Shown piece by piece: positions 19,670-30,266 of a DNA stretch of 64,000 bases (its first letter is position 1; every line of letters starts with the position of its first letter). The notes under the pieces were generated by a model that had not been told where the DNA came from, did no database searches, and worked only from the letters and a program-made list of their open reading frames with translations. The translations under genes were made by a program, and so were the position numbers. Source of the DNA: Trichomonas vaginalis G3 (lineage: Eukaryota; Parabasalia; Trichomonadida; Trichomonadidae); NCBI RefSeq assembly GCF_026262505.1, contig NC_067207.1, forward strand, positions 15,282,082 through 15,346,081, in the 5' to 3' direction.

Positions 19670-20042
19670 ATGAAAATTCATGAGGGTGAGAAATTAGGTG
19701 AAAAAAGAGGTGACATCTCACCTCTTCACCTATAATATATTTTTGGTCATTTACACTCATTTACGAAGAAGTTATGACAAAGCATTTACGAAGAAGTTAT
19801 GACAAAGCATTTACGAAGAAGTTATGACAAATTCATGAGGGTGAGAAATTAGGTGAGAAAACAGGTGAGATGTCACCTCTTCACCTATAATATATTTTTG
19901 GTCATTTACACTCATTTACGAAGAAGTTATGACAAAGCATTTACGAAGAAGTTATGACAAAGCATTTACGAAGAAGTTATGACAAAGTCACGAGGGTGAA
20001 AAAAGAGGTGACATCTCACCTCTTCACCTAAATTATATTTTA
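19670..20042. repeat. GGTGA units interleaved with 25 bp tandem repeats, element B
   Basis: Three GGTGA palindromic units alternate with two arrays of a 25 bp repeat starting ACGAAGAAGTTATGACAAAG. A close 25 bp relative forms long arrays in element C (59041-59510 and 59887-60290). The segment holds no gene. Confidence 0.9.
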
Positions 20043-20265
20043 GGTCAAAGCTTCCACGAGAGAAAAGATTCCTCATTCGCTAAGGATTCCAAAAATGAAA
20101 AAATCATTGATTTCGGCTGAGAAAAAACAGCAAAACCCTTCTTCCACGGGAACAAAGAAATAAAGAAGAAATAAAGTAAATTTTTTATTTATTCCCGTGG
20201 AAGATAGAGCACTTTTATGACACTTTTTATTCACGACAAACAAGACAAATAAAGAAAATAAGAAA
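20043..20265. other. A+T-rich stretch before tRNA-like sequence, inverted TTCCACGGGA-type motifs
   Basis: No convincing gene. It contains CTTCCACGGGAACAAAGAAA near 20140 and TTCCCGTGGAAG near 20192 in inverted orientation, and CTTCCACGAGAG near 20050, forming loose stem arms. Confidence 0.4.
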
Positions 20266-20271
20266 ATACGG

Positions 20272-20347
20272 CGCTGTCGCGGTTCGAACCACAGACCTTG
20301 ACCCCTCCATAACACCACCTTAGACCACTGTGCTACGTAGCCTGTCG
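20272..20347 (-). tRNA. tRNA-like sequence, probably not a functional tRNA
   Basis: On the minus strand GTAGCACAGTGG resembles a D-arm and GGTTCGAACC a T-loop, with CAGCGCC as a possible 3' acceptor half. The 5' halves of the acceptor and T stems do not pair well (GGCTACG rather than GGCGCTG). A similar defective tRNA-like sequence lies at 47150-47222, also upstream of a KilA-type gene. A decayed tRNA or a tRNA mimic are both possible. Confidence 0.35.
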
Positions 20348-20383
20348 ACATAAGATTTTATAAATTGCATATTTGACGTAAAT

Positions 20384-20758
20384 TTATTTCCATCTGGCTT
20401 CCCACTGCATAAGATATTCATACGTGTTTGTAAGACATTCATTAAACTTCTTTTCTATTGCATCTAATCTTGCGTTATTTTTTTCAATAACTTGTCTGTA
20501 TTCTTCATCATCTCCAGCAGTGTTTGGGTCTTCACGTTTAAAATATTCATTGTTAACCAATTTTTTATCTACAAATTTTATTAGTGTTTGATTCACTTCG
20601 TTATGATAACGGTCATATTCTTTCAATACGTAAGTGAAGACAAAATGCGTCGTACCTTCAATCTTAAAGCTTAAAGAACTTTCAACACAGTTTTGAGGGT
20701 CTGTCAGTGCGTCAATGAGATAGTATTCGAAGTCAGTCAATAATCTTTTTAAAGTCAT
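20384..20758 (-). CDS. Unrecognised protein (124 aa), element B
   Basis: An intact small helical protein (MTLKRLLTDFEYYLIDAL ...) with a coiled-coil-like C-terminus (V-I-E-K-N-N-A-R-L-D-A-I-E-K-K). It starts near a TCATACAGGATAAAATTTAATG start region and is divergent from the KilA-N gene 107 bp away. No homologue recognised in the window. Confidence 0.6.
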   Translation of the reverse strand: MTLKRLLTDFEYYLIDALTDPQNCVESSLSFKIEGTTHFVFTYVLKEYDRYHNEVNQTLIKFVDKKLVNNEYFKREDPNTAGDDEEYRQVIEKNNARLDAIEKKFNECLTNTYEYLMQWEARWK

Positions 20759-20865
20759 TTCATACAGGATAAAATTTAATGTTGTGAAGAAATAGTGTTT
20801 ATCTCAGAAAAAATAAAGTTAGTTTTTATTTTATTTATTTTTTTATCCTGTATGTAAGAACAGTA

Positions 20866-21657
20866 ATGTCAACATTAGAGAACACAACAACTGCTATCGT
20901 TCATGAAGCCATAAATGAAGAATACGAATACATACAATATAACAAACAATTGAGACTCATTCGTTCAGTCAAAGATGATATGTATCAAATGCAAAGTATA
21001 ATGAACGCTCTTCGTTCTACAAAGCAAGCATATCATTGGTTTGAAAACCAACAGGCAAAAGAACTTTTAGAAGAATTTCCTCATATGATTGCTTCCCTCG
21101 GAAAACCGAGGGAAGAGATTCCGTACGAAAATCGCAAGAATTTGGCACCTGGTTTGAAAGGTTATTATGTTCATAGACTTTTAGTAAATGCTGTAGCAAT
21201 GTGGGCTTCACCTCGTTATGCTTGTTATATTTTCATGATGTTAGATGAACTATATAAAGCAGAACGTGGAGAGATGGAAAAGAAACTTCAAGCAAAAGAT
21301 GAAGTCATTGAATCCAAAGACAAAAGCATACAGAAAAGAATACCACGTTCAGTACCAAAAGGAAAGGAAAAGAGTTATAAGTATATGATTTATACTGAAG
21401 AGTTGGAGAAAGAAGAAGATAGAGATATGGTTATGTTGCATTTAGTCAGAAGAAACAACAAAAGCTTTTACGACCTTGCTAAAATATATAAATCTGACAG
21501 AAACTGGTTCTATCGTGAAAACTTACCGATTTCAATGACACCGAATGAGCAAATAAAAGAAATTGTCAAAAATACTCTTCCTCAAACACACTATGACATC
21601 AAAGGTTGCACAATACTTACCTTCAAAGAAGACTTAACATTACTGAAGAAAAAATAA
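20866..21657 (+). CDS. KilA-N / DUF3627-type DNA-binding protein (263 aa), element B
   Basis: Residues ~95-125 (G-Y-Y-V-H-R-L-L-V-N-A-V-A-M-W-A-S-P-R-Y) match the end of KilA-N domains of phages and large DNA viruses. The C-terminal half (Y-K-Y-M-I-Y-T-E-E ... F-Y-D-L-A-K-I-Y-K-S-D-R-N-W) is the DUF3627-like segment often found behind KilA-N. The early KilA-N core is shortened and replaced by a stretch coded by a perfect hairpin (21092-21115). KilA-N proteins bind DNA; a regulatory role in the element is inferred. Element C holds a decayed homologue (48034-48829) and another KilA-N gene (44341-45006). Confidence 0.75.
   Translation: MSTLENTTTAIVHEAINEEYEYIQYNKQLRLIRSVKDDMYQMQSIMNALRSTKQAYHWFENQQAKELLEEFPHMIASLGKPREEIPYENRKNLAPGLKGYYVHRLLVNAVAMWASPRYACYIFMMLDELYKAERGEMEKKLQAKDEVIESKDKSIQKRIPRSVPKGKEKSYKYMIYTEELEKEEDRDMVMLHLVRRNNKSFYDLAKIYKSDRNWFYRENLPISMTPNEQIKEIVKNTLPQTHYDIKGCTILTFKEDLTLLKKK
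21092..21115. repeat. Perfect 10 bp hairpin inside KilA-N coding region
   Basis: CTTCCCTCGG-AAAA-CCGAGGGAAG. The corresponding place in the element C copy (about 48292) has a different, shorter hairpin TGGGG-AAAAAA-CCCCA. Confidence 0.8.
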
Positions 21658-21743
21658 CAGAATATTTCGATAACTTCAAAGAGGAAGAATGAAGTCACGA
21701 CAACATTAACGAAGAAGTCACGACAACATTAACGAAGAGAGAA

Positions 21744-21830
21744 TGAGGTGAAAAAAAGACCCAAAGGGTCAGAGCCGCAAAGCGGCTAGGTGATATCTCA
21801 CCTCTTCACCAAAAATATATTTTTGGTTAA
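21744..21830. repeat. GGTGA unit interrupted by a double-hairpin insert
   Basis: GACCC-AAA-GGGTC and AGCCGC-AAA-GCGGCT (21758-21788) lie between GAGGTGAAAAAAA and TAGGTGATATCTCACC. Other GGTGA units have these two parts joined directly. Confidence 0.85.
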
Positions 21831-22300
21831 ATAGCTTCAGGGTCAATTTCTTCAACCATTTCACTTCCTTCGTCAATGTCAATTGAAGCTTCTTCAACCT
21901 TTGGTAAGAACTTTTGTATAACATCTTTGTTCGTTATTGTCTTCAGAGATGAAGGATAATATTTCACAGATGTTTCACCCTTCTTATATTCTTTCTGTTC
22001 GGAAAGATTCATAGCAATACTGAAGAAGTCAATGTTGGAGTTCTTTATGACAGTATAGTGTGTATCTTTGACATTCACGAAGAAACCCTTTTGTTTCAAA
22101 ACTACTGCTAACTCTTGTGAAGTATAACGTTTGCGGTCAATGACGATAGCTAATGGTCTGACATACTGACCAAACTTAGATTCTTTCACAAACTTCTTGT
22201 TAAAGATAACATTAACGTTTGAAGCATTATTGAACTCATTCTTGATGGCAGTAGCGAGAGCATTGTATGAAAAGAACTTGCAATCTTGCATGTGTTTCAT
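21827..22300 (-). CDS. Unrecognised protein (157 aa), element B
   Basis: An intact protein starting MKHMQDCKFFSYNALATAI with an acidic tail. Mixed alpha/beta composition, no recognised motif. It starts divergently from the polymerase gene with a 91 bp A+T-rich gap. Placement between KilA-N and polymerase hints at a replication or regulation role, unproven. Confidence 0.6.
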   Translation of the reverse strand: MKHMQDCKFFSYNALATAIKNEFNNASNVNVIFNKKFVKESKFGQYVRPLAIVIDRKRYTSQELAVVLKQKGFFVNVKDTHYTVIKNSNIDFFSIAMNLSEQKEYKKGETSVKYYPSSLKTITNKDVIQKFLPKVEEASIDIDEGSEMVEEIDPEAI

Positions 22301-22558
22301 TAAAATAAAAATATTAAATTATTTTGAAAAATAACTTAAAAAAAATCTAATCTAATTTTTTCAAAAAATATTTTTTTATTTCCTACTAAAGATGTATCGG
22401 AAGTTGTCTAAGTTAGAACACTCGGAAATAAAACAACTTCTTACAGAAGCTAATATAGATGTTGCAAAGCATTACGCAACAAACAAAAAAGCACTCGCTG
22501 ACTTCATTAAAGACTATAATGGTGCAATAAGTTATGATAGAATTCATGAGTTCATAAA

Positions 22559-22585
22559 GCCGCAACGCGGCGAGGACGAAGTCCA
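22559..22585. repeat. In-frame 27 bp double-hairpin insert
   Basis: GCCGC-AAC-GCGGC and GGAC-GAA-GTCC between AAA and TG in the polymerase N-terminal region. Confidence 0.85.
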
Positions 22586-22639
22586 TGCAAGAGCATTTCC
22601 TTTAAATGACATTGCTATTGACTTATATCATAGACGTTC

Positions 22640-22800
22640 AGTACCTCATGAAGTAAGAAGAGAGATGTTTGACATAACAAATGCAAACGTTGGTGAAACA
22701 AGAAGAGCTGTACCTCATGAAGTAAGAAGAGAGATGTTTGACATAACAAAGCCGCATGACGGCGCGGGCGTAGCCCATGCAAACGTTGGTGAAACACGAA
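22640..22800. repeat. Internal coding duplication, one copy with a hairpin insert (22751-22777)
   Basis: The block coding V-P-H-E-V-R-R-E-M-F-D-I-T occurs twice. The first copy continues directly as ACAAATGCAAACGTTGG; the second has a 27 bp insert, GCCGC-ATGA-CGGC then GGGC-GTA-GCCC, between ACAAA and TGCAAACGTTGG. The insert therefore has a filled and an empty version side by side. Confidence 0.9.
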
Positions 22801-25800
22801 AGAGAGATGACACACTGAAACAACAGAGAAGAGAGATGTTTAAAAGTGCTATAGAACAAGTTCGCAAAGCTAACGATGTCATTCGTTCCATTGACGACAA
22901 ACCAAAAGAAGGTGAGAGATGGTTAAAGAAAGATGAAGAGAATAGGAAGAGAAATGTGAAGTCAGGCAATAGACTCATTGACTTTAACATCGAAGCTTTA
23001 GATGAACCAAACAGAGACTACTTACACAAACATTTCGGTAAGGTTTTCATGAGACTCTTAGAGAAAATTAAAATAAACTCGCAACAGAGATGGATGGTAT
23101 GTTATAAACTTGGTGGAAAGTATGAATGTTCTACGTTAAACCTCAATAATATTGGAACATTACTACATCAGCTCTTGAAGGAGAACTTTATATCAGAGAT
23201 AGAAGCAAATGCTGCAGGTATTGTTGAAATGCACTATGACTTCTTCTTGACAAACATAAAGAATCTTACCGAAATAAAGATGTATGATTTAACAGAATAT
23301 GAAGGCTTAACGATGTCAGATGTAAAGAAAGGCAAACCAAAAAAGAGACCATATAGAGATGAAAGCACACTGACAAATGACCAGAAAGCCATTTTGGAAG
23401 CTCTTAAGCAAACAGGAAACCCAGCACTTATAGAAAGCTTTTGGAAAGATAATGGTGAAAAGAAGTTTTATAAGAAGAGAAGCGGTCAGTTAGTATCTTT
23501 AGCACTTAATATAATCGTTGGAACGCTACAAATCTTCAATGAATGAACAAAAGAACTGCAACACTTATGAAGAGGACGATTGATTTCGTTTTATGGTTGG
23601 CATTCAGGATGGAGTGGTAAATGAAGAAACTATTGACCACATGAGAGAAGTCATTCGTGTTAGATGATTTCCTCAAATGTAAGAGTAAAGAATTTCCGAT
23701 TTCAACAGTTAGCATTTAATGTTACCCATTGGTTTATTATCAATGACTAAGACATTAATGAAATAAGAGATATAGATAACAAAAGAAGGTTGCTGAAACT
23801 GTTAGAATTATTGTGACCTTACTTCTTGTTGAAGACTACTGACAGCTAAATGAAGATGTACCTAATGACAACATACATTTCATATCAAATATATAGATTT
23901 TTAAGGAGTTGTGGTGGAGATGAACATTGAAACAGATGAAGGATTTATACAAAGAGAGAAAGATAAATATGTAGTTCGTTATGATGAAAAACAAGCTATG
24001 GGATGTTTGATAATAAAATTGTGGGAGTTATGGCAAATGAATTGTCTGTGAAAACTAATGTTGTTATAGAGAGATATATTCAGACCATAGTTCTACTGAT
24101 TTATAATAATTGTATGAAAATATAGTGCGACTGCCATTTGAATGATTTGAAATATGCTCCAAGTATTGTGTAACAATGAAGAAGAAAGCAGAGTCAAACG
24201 AAGTAAAATAAGCTAAATGTAAATTCATTCTGAGCACGTTTTCTTTGGCTGACTTTGAGTGTAGCACAGACGGTTTCATAAAGTTTATACATTGTTTGAC
24301 AGTGAAGATGGTTAGTGATGACAAGATTTGGGTCAAAATGTTGCAAAGAATTTTGGAAAGAATTCCCTGACAAGAGTTTATATATGGTTCACCCTCAGTT
24401 ATTGAATAATTTCATCTTAAAGCACATGACAGAAGTGAAGGATCTCCATCATTAAAGGTTTCAAGACAATGCAATATAATGGTTATATAGGACGGGCAAT
24501 TATTATAAAGATCTTCAGTGTTTAATAAAAGCTAAACTATTTCCTGTATGTTTAACTTACACAGGACGAAAGAAGTATGATTAAGATTTCATATAATATA
24601 AGAGTGTTTTTGGTTAGAAATGAAACAGGAATGGTGTCATTTCTGAAGCATGTAGTTTTCCATGTGCAGATACATTATGAAGACATAGATTCCATAAGGT
24701 TGCAGAATAGATGAAAACCGATTAGACTTGAAAAAGTATAGGGCACGTTTTAAACTGGCAAAAAAAAGATGTAATATTTTAAAGAAGGTTTTTGTAAAGT
24801 TTCCAATTGACTTATTTGAAGTATTTGGATTTAAACGTTTATGATAGCGTTATATTTGGTATCTATTGCTAACAATTTGTTTGAGAACAGAGTATATCCT
24901 TTCGATGATTATATGACTCTCAAATTAAACAAGAGATTTATTTTCGAGATGCCATTAAGGTGGAAGATGTATTGTTGTAGATTACATGAAAAAAAAGAGC
25001 AAAAAGAAAACTCATTGCTTTGGAATTCGATCAGCTGTTTCATTATATCCTTCAGCTATAGCAAGACTTTTACCTTAGAGGAATTCAAAGTAATGAGGAT
25101 GAGATGCTAACACAGAGTATCTCATGAAAGAATATTATCTCCGAATGATGAACCAAAGGACACATTTGGTGAAAAAGTTATGTTGGCTTTTTGTTCTCAT
25201 TAAGATAACATAGAGATTGGGTAATACACAGCCACGGTGTTATTTAATAGGGTTGAACACTGAACTAAATCGGAATTAAACGTTCAAGAAGTTAAAACAT
25301 TTGCTGTTCATGTTAATGTTTGGCCATATAAATTACAAGCCTCATAAAATATCAATTGTGTTCAAAATGTGAAGTGGTTTGCAAGGATACTAATACGATG
25401 GACAGAGATATGAGCAAATAAGAGATGAAGTAAGAAGTTTGTTTGAGTTAGGTTAAAGTGATAAAGAAAGAAGGAACCCTTTAAAAGAATTATAAAATAT
25501 TCTGAAGCATTTATGGAAAATATTTATCTCCTATTGAGTCAAATACCATAGTATAATACATAAGATGTATAGATATGTATAGAAATTAAACTTAGTGAAG
25601 TTCGAAGGTTGGATGGTTAAGATAAAACTATTTTAGCTAACGAAAAGCATTTGCGACACCTTTATTCTGTCAATTGGGTGTTATATTCTGTTATGTAAAA
25701 GTATTATGGATGAAAGATATTATTTGTATGCAGAGAATGGGACTTCAAATTTTTACCAGGATACGAACAGTTAATGCCTATATAATGAACATCCCAAGCT

Positions 25801-26199
25801 TGCAGAGAGTTTAAGAAGAGATATGGGTGCAACTTATAGGAAAGAACTTGGTCAATTTCATAGGACTTTGCGAAATTAACCGGAAAAAAGTTTAGCTTAT
25901 AAAAGTATTTTTTTGTGGAAAGAAGACCTACATAGATTTACTCACTAACGATTTAATGAAGTTGATTCCTGGCAAGAATGAAGGCGTGAAGCAAGATGTT
26001 TATTGCTTTTAACCGTAATTGAAATGTTTTCCTGAAGTAATAACAATGCTATCAACATGAAGAAAGAACATTCACATACCTGTTGGATCAATATGAAAAG
26101 ACTCTGGATTAGTTTAAGAACTTTACAAGCACTTTATGACTGTCGAGATTGATTCGACTTATGTCAGTATGTAACCTTGCTTTTGCTGGAAAGTTCAAC

Positions 26200-27450
26200 T
26201 TTTTCAATACGACTAAAAACAGCTTATTCGTAGTTTGAAGTTTCTGAGGTCAATTTTTTTTGTCAACAATGAGGTCATGATGAGGTCATTTATTTTTTGT
26301 TCAGCATGAGGTATTGTGATAAAAATAAAAGTAGCGTAGATTTTACAATAGCTGTGTGCGTGGAATGGGTAGAGTTTAAGAGTTTGGTGCTTCAATGTAG
26401 AGACAGTCTTATTGGAGCAGACACTGGACATTTATGGTCATGGAGTGGAGAAATGTCTAATCCAAAATCACGGATTGAAGCCAGTTAATTTATGTATTAA
26501 TAGGGTTAGGAAAGTGGTGAATTCTTGTATGACAATGAACTCATTTTCACGCCTTTGGCTTTATTAGAGTAAAGTATTGCTTTTTCTATCCATGCAGGTG
26601 TTACGGATGCTTTGAAAATTATTTTTCTCGGAGGCATTGCATATAATTGAAAAATTCTTAAATCATACTTGGTTCGGAGATTTGAATCTTATACGTAAAT
26701 GGATTTTCTTCTTTTTAGCGATTTTTCTTGGAATGTGAGAATAAATGATTGAAGTCATGTGTTCCATCTTCATTTTCATTAAATTCTTGAAGTTCTGTAT
26801 AAGTGTGGTTGACTACTTTTTCCCTTCAGTTGTAGGCAAGAAATCACGTAAAGGCTGTAAAGTTTGGTACTTTTTAATGTTTTTGAAAAGCTTTTTCTCG
26901 GAACATCTCATTATGAATATAATTGCAAAATGTTGAAATGTCTTTTAAATATTTGTTACATGTGAATGTTTTGGGCGCTTTAAAGATGTTAGTGCATTTT
27001 CTATTCGATTGAAGTATAAGTCAACTTTTGAAGCAGTGTTTGATTACTAGAATGTTATGGCCGATATACTTCTCTTCATTTATGTTTCACATCCAGTGTG
27101 TGGAAATTAAACGTTTAACTGAACTGTTCCCTTATTTTGACGTCAGTTTCACTACTGAAGGCACAGAGTAAAGAGTAATTTGTCTTCATTTATTTGGATA
27201 AAATAACCATTTACTCTTTTTTGCTTCAGCTTCCTTGTTATTTTTCTTCTTTGCTTTTTGCTTCTGTCTTCTAGCTATTTTTGCCAGCAAACGTGGTTCT
27301 TTGTCTTCAGCAGCATAATGCAGTAGTTTGTTTTTCAACTCAGATTTTTTCTTTGGTCTATCTGGCTATTTGTTCTTTTTTTTGTTCTTCAGCATTCGGA
27401 TAAATAATTTTGTCGCGAATTTCTTTCATTCAAATGCTCAACATCTATGA
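26200..27450. other. Highly degraded Maverick segment, coding content unclear
   Basis: Short readable pieces occur on both strands: a plus-strand 63-codon frame at 26297 and a minus-strand stretch T-E-L-Q-E-F-N-E-N-E-D-G-T-H-D-F-N near 26760. A minus-strand lysine-rich piece (P-K-K-K-S-E-L-K-N-K) lies near 27340. No continuous gene can be supported. The maturation protease usual in Mavericks could lie here, but I cannot show it. Confidence 0.35.
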
Positions 27451-27453
27451 CCC

Positions 27454-27950
27454 TTGGGTCTGTGTCCATATGATTGTCTGAGTCATTTACTGATAGATAA
27501 AAACTACTTAAACTTTAACGATGTAAAATTGGCTTGTCAAAATCAGAGCCGAGAAGTCTTTATATTAAATGACGCAAGAGGAAGTACAACACTTTCTATT
27601 ACTAAGTCAGAAAGTAAAGATGTAAAATATACGTAAGAAGAAGAAAGGTACCATTAGCGAAATGCAGAGAGGACAACATTAAGGTGATGGCAAGGGTGAA
27701 GTCCAGAAGCCCATATAAACTTCTGTTCATTGAGCCAAAAGAACAAGAGAAAAGAGCAGATGTACTTTCAATAACGAACCAAGAGCTTATTGAAAGTTCG
27801 TGAATTTCATTGAAAAACAAACCGAGTCAAGAGACACTGACCGCCAGTGAAAGAAGTTGAGACAAAAGAGGAATGTACAGTTCATTGAAAATGTAAGAAA
27901 CACATTTCCCACGCATACCAGAAGGAGTGAGAATAATGAAGTAAATAGAT
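27454..27950 (+). pseudogene. Degraded coding fragment upstream of capsid remains
   Basis: A 60-codon frame (27454-27636) includes R-E-V-F-I-L-N-D-A-R-G-S-T-T-L-S-I, then lysine-rich stretches in shifting frames. Not recognised; it may be a separate small Maverick protein. Confidence 0.3.
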
Positions 27951-27959
27951 ATTTTTATT

Positions 27960-29790
27960 GAAGTAAATACATGCAGAAAGAACAGTTAAAACGAATTTAC
28001 TCAGCAGAGCATATTCATCAGATTCGCTCATATTTCGTATATAAGACATGCAGTTTAAATTGGTGAACTAATAGAAATATTCTGACGCAAAAGATTCCAT
28101 CACAACCTGGAATGCTAAAGATACACATGGGTAACATTAATCTCTCACCTCCTGGTGAAAATATGTTGGACCTTTACATACATTCATTACGTATAAAATG
28201 GAAGGTCAATTTATTGAGATAAAGAAATTGGTTCAGGCTTCCAATAAAACAAACCAGGATTTTGGATTGGTTTCGATGACGTTTCTATGCAGGTTGCTTG
28301 GATATAATCTTGCAAATGTGTATTCGTATATTCTCTAAGAAACGCAGAGAGAAGCATATTAAATTCAAACTCACAACTACGAACAAATAAGAAGTAGAAT
28401 GTTGTTTTCAAAGATCAGACATGGCAAGATGTTTGGAGTCATTCGGGAACTATGCCAGAACAGGACACCAATTGTTTTAGTGGTCAATTACAGAGCGAAA
28501 ATCATTTGATTTTAAGCTTCGTTTAAGAATTCCTGTTAGAAGATTCCTTCCATTAGAAGCTTTCGATTTATTCCAGTTTTTTTGCAGGAAACATTCAGCT
28601 TAAAGTTAAGTAGTAGACGCTTACAATGCACATCTATATTGTAAATGATATCATTGCTTTCCAATCCAATCTTAAGTTGCATTTGCTTCAGATTCAAATC
28701 ACCGACAATAAATTTGTTCCATGGATGAACATTCACTATGATAACGAAGGCAGTAGAAGCTAGTGAACAGTTACTATTACAACTGTAAACCAGCACTATT
28801 TCGAACAAAGATGGATTTTAATGAATGTTTCATTCATCAAAAGTCATTGCTCTTTAGACCCTAACATTTATACAGAACTTGTAGAACATTATAAAAACGG
28901 GCTTTATGTTTTCCTGTTAAAGTTATGGATTGGATTCCTATGGACGGTTCATTCTCAAAGAATACAGATAGTTCAAGTGCAACATTTACAGCAGATTATA
29001 CGCTATTAATGTTAAAGTATTTGGCACTATTTTAGAAAGAAAGACAACTATTATTGTTAATTTTGAGAACACTAAGTTTAATATCTTCAGCTTTAATGGA
29101 GCTTATGGAAATATGGCTGCAGAACCCTGAAAAAATCATATGGACTGTATTTTATGAAATGGTTGGAACGCTTGCAATACAAGACAATGATATATTGGAT
29201 TTAATGAGATGTTATGAAGGTCATTGGTGGATGATGGTAGTGTGGAACAATAAATGGGATAGCTATGACAACAACACATTTCTTATGTTGGTTTTCCAAC
29301 AGAAGTGTGACTTTTGCTTCAGCAAGGTAAACATCTACTGCTCCCAAAACATACAAATGTTCTGTTATAGGTATATTGCCTAGCAACTGAAAACGTACCA
29401 AAGCCACTTATGGATTTTATGAGGATTGTTGCTTTGCAATACAAGTAAGACAGTCAGGCATACCAAATAATAAGACTTGACGACTATAACTTAGCCACGG
29501 ACGACAGTGAGGAATAAAGGATGAAGTTTTATTTTAAAGTTATAAATGAGTTCTTCATCAAGCTCTCGTGAACTTTCACCATTATGAAACAAACTTTACC
29601 AACGATTATGGAGCACCTATTGAATATTTCTTACGAGTGCACAATGGCAAAGAAGCAGTCTCAACCAAGGTTAGGTGTTCACAGCTCCTGTAAAAATAGC
29701 ATTTGGTCAAGTCCTTATATAAAATATGGGTCTCCCACTAGGTTGCTACTACAGCAGGAGCAGTAATGATTGTGAAAAGAAATAAAGCAA
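27960..29790 (+). pseudogene. Major capsid protein (double jelly roll) remains, element B
   Basis: Near 28500 the sequence reads F-K-L-R-L-R-I-P-V-R-R-F-L-P and on into F-A-G-N-I-Q-L, which aligns with the K-L-K-L-R-V-P-L-S-S-F-L-I ... W-A-G-K-I-S-I-E-L segment of element C's capsid protein. Near 28920-28990 D-W-I-P-M-D-G-S-F-S-K-N-T-D and near 29060 N-F-E-N-T-K-F-N are readable. Many frameshifts. It occupies the usual capsid place downstream of the polymerase. Confidence 0.6.
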
Positions 29791-30069
29791 AATGTTATAA
29801 ATAATATGAAGTAGTCTGATTTGAACAACAATCAGACACCTCGCAAACCCAACGTCAAAACAACGACTTCACAAACAACACCTTCAATGACTTGAAACTA
29901 TGAAAGTACACATCCGTGTCAAAGTCAACTCCAAAAACCGACTCAACATTTAAACCAGAACCTACTCCAAATAAATGTAAATACTCGTTTCTTACTGACA
30001 AAAATAATGTTAGTTTTATTTTATTTGAACATTTTATTTAGAGTAAAATGAGACTAAGTCACTGAAGCA

Positions 30070-30210
30070 ATGAAACAAAATTTTTGGTAGATAATTAAAT
30101 CAGGAGCGGTTCAGAAGGTTTTTTACGTTCATACTATGAAGGATGGTAGAGTTCAGTTTAGAAAGATAAAGCAACCATTAGATGAGAGAAGGTATATTAA
30201 GGAAGATTAA
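30070..30210 (+). pseudogene. Small degraded ORF before right TIR, element B
   Basis: After an early stop, a frame reads A-V-Q-K-V-F-Y-V-H-T-M-K-D-G-R-V-Q-F-R-K and ends K-E-D-stop. It is preceded by a start region similar to others (TTTAGAGTAAAATG at 30040). Function unknown. Confidence 0.3.
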
Positions 30211-30266
30211 CCTTCATGAGGACAAACATTGCTGAACTTAGGAGAAGTTAGAAAGAGTTGGAGAAA

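Larger units (their letters stand above)
22392..26190 (+). pseudogene. Protein-primed DNA polymerase B, element B (heavily frameshifted)
   Basis: The first 384 codons are open (22392-23546) and form a lysine-rich N-terminal region without an obvious polymerase motif. Downstream, short in-register pieces of a family B polymerase can be read across frames: A-N-N-L-F-E-N-R-V-Y-P-F-D-D-Y near 24870, a Q-D-T-N-S stretch near 25760 at the place of the catalytic D-T-D-S, and F-C-G-K-K-T-Y-I-D-L-L near 25915, matching the K-K-x-Y motif. This would replicate the element by protein priming. Dozens of indels make it non-functional as written. Two hairpin inserts lie in the N-terminal part. Confidence 0.75.

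Noticed and set aside
21758-21788. Rho-independent terminator
   Set aside because: The hairpins look like bacterial terminators, but the organism is eukaryotic and the same structures occur in frame inside genes.
24841-25110. A separate 89-codon gene
   Set aside because: It reads as part of the broken polymerase B (N-R-V-Y-P-F-D-D-Y-M-T-L-K) rather than as an independent gene.
29054-29383. A separate 109-codon gene
   Set aside because: Its frame is one of several through the degraded capsid gene; composition changes along it and it has no own start region.
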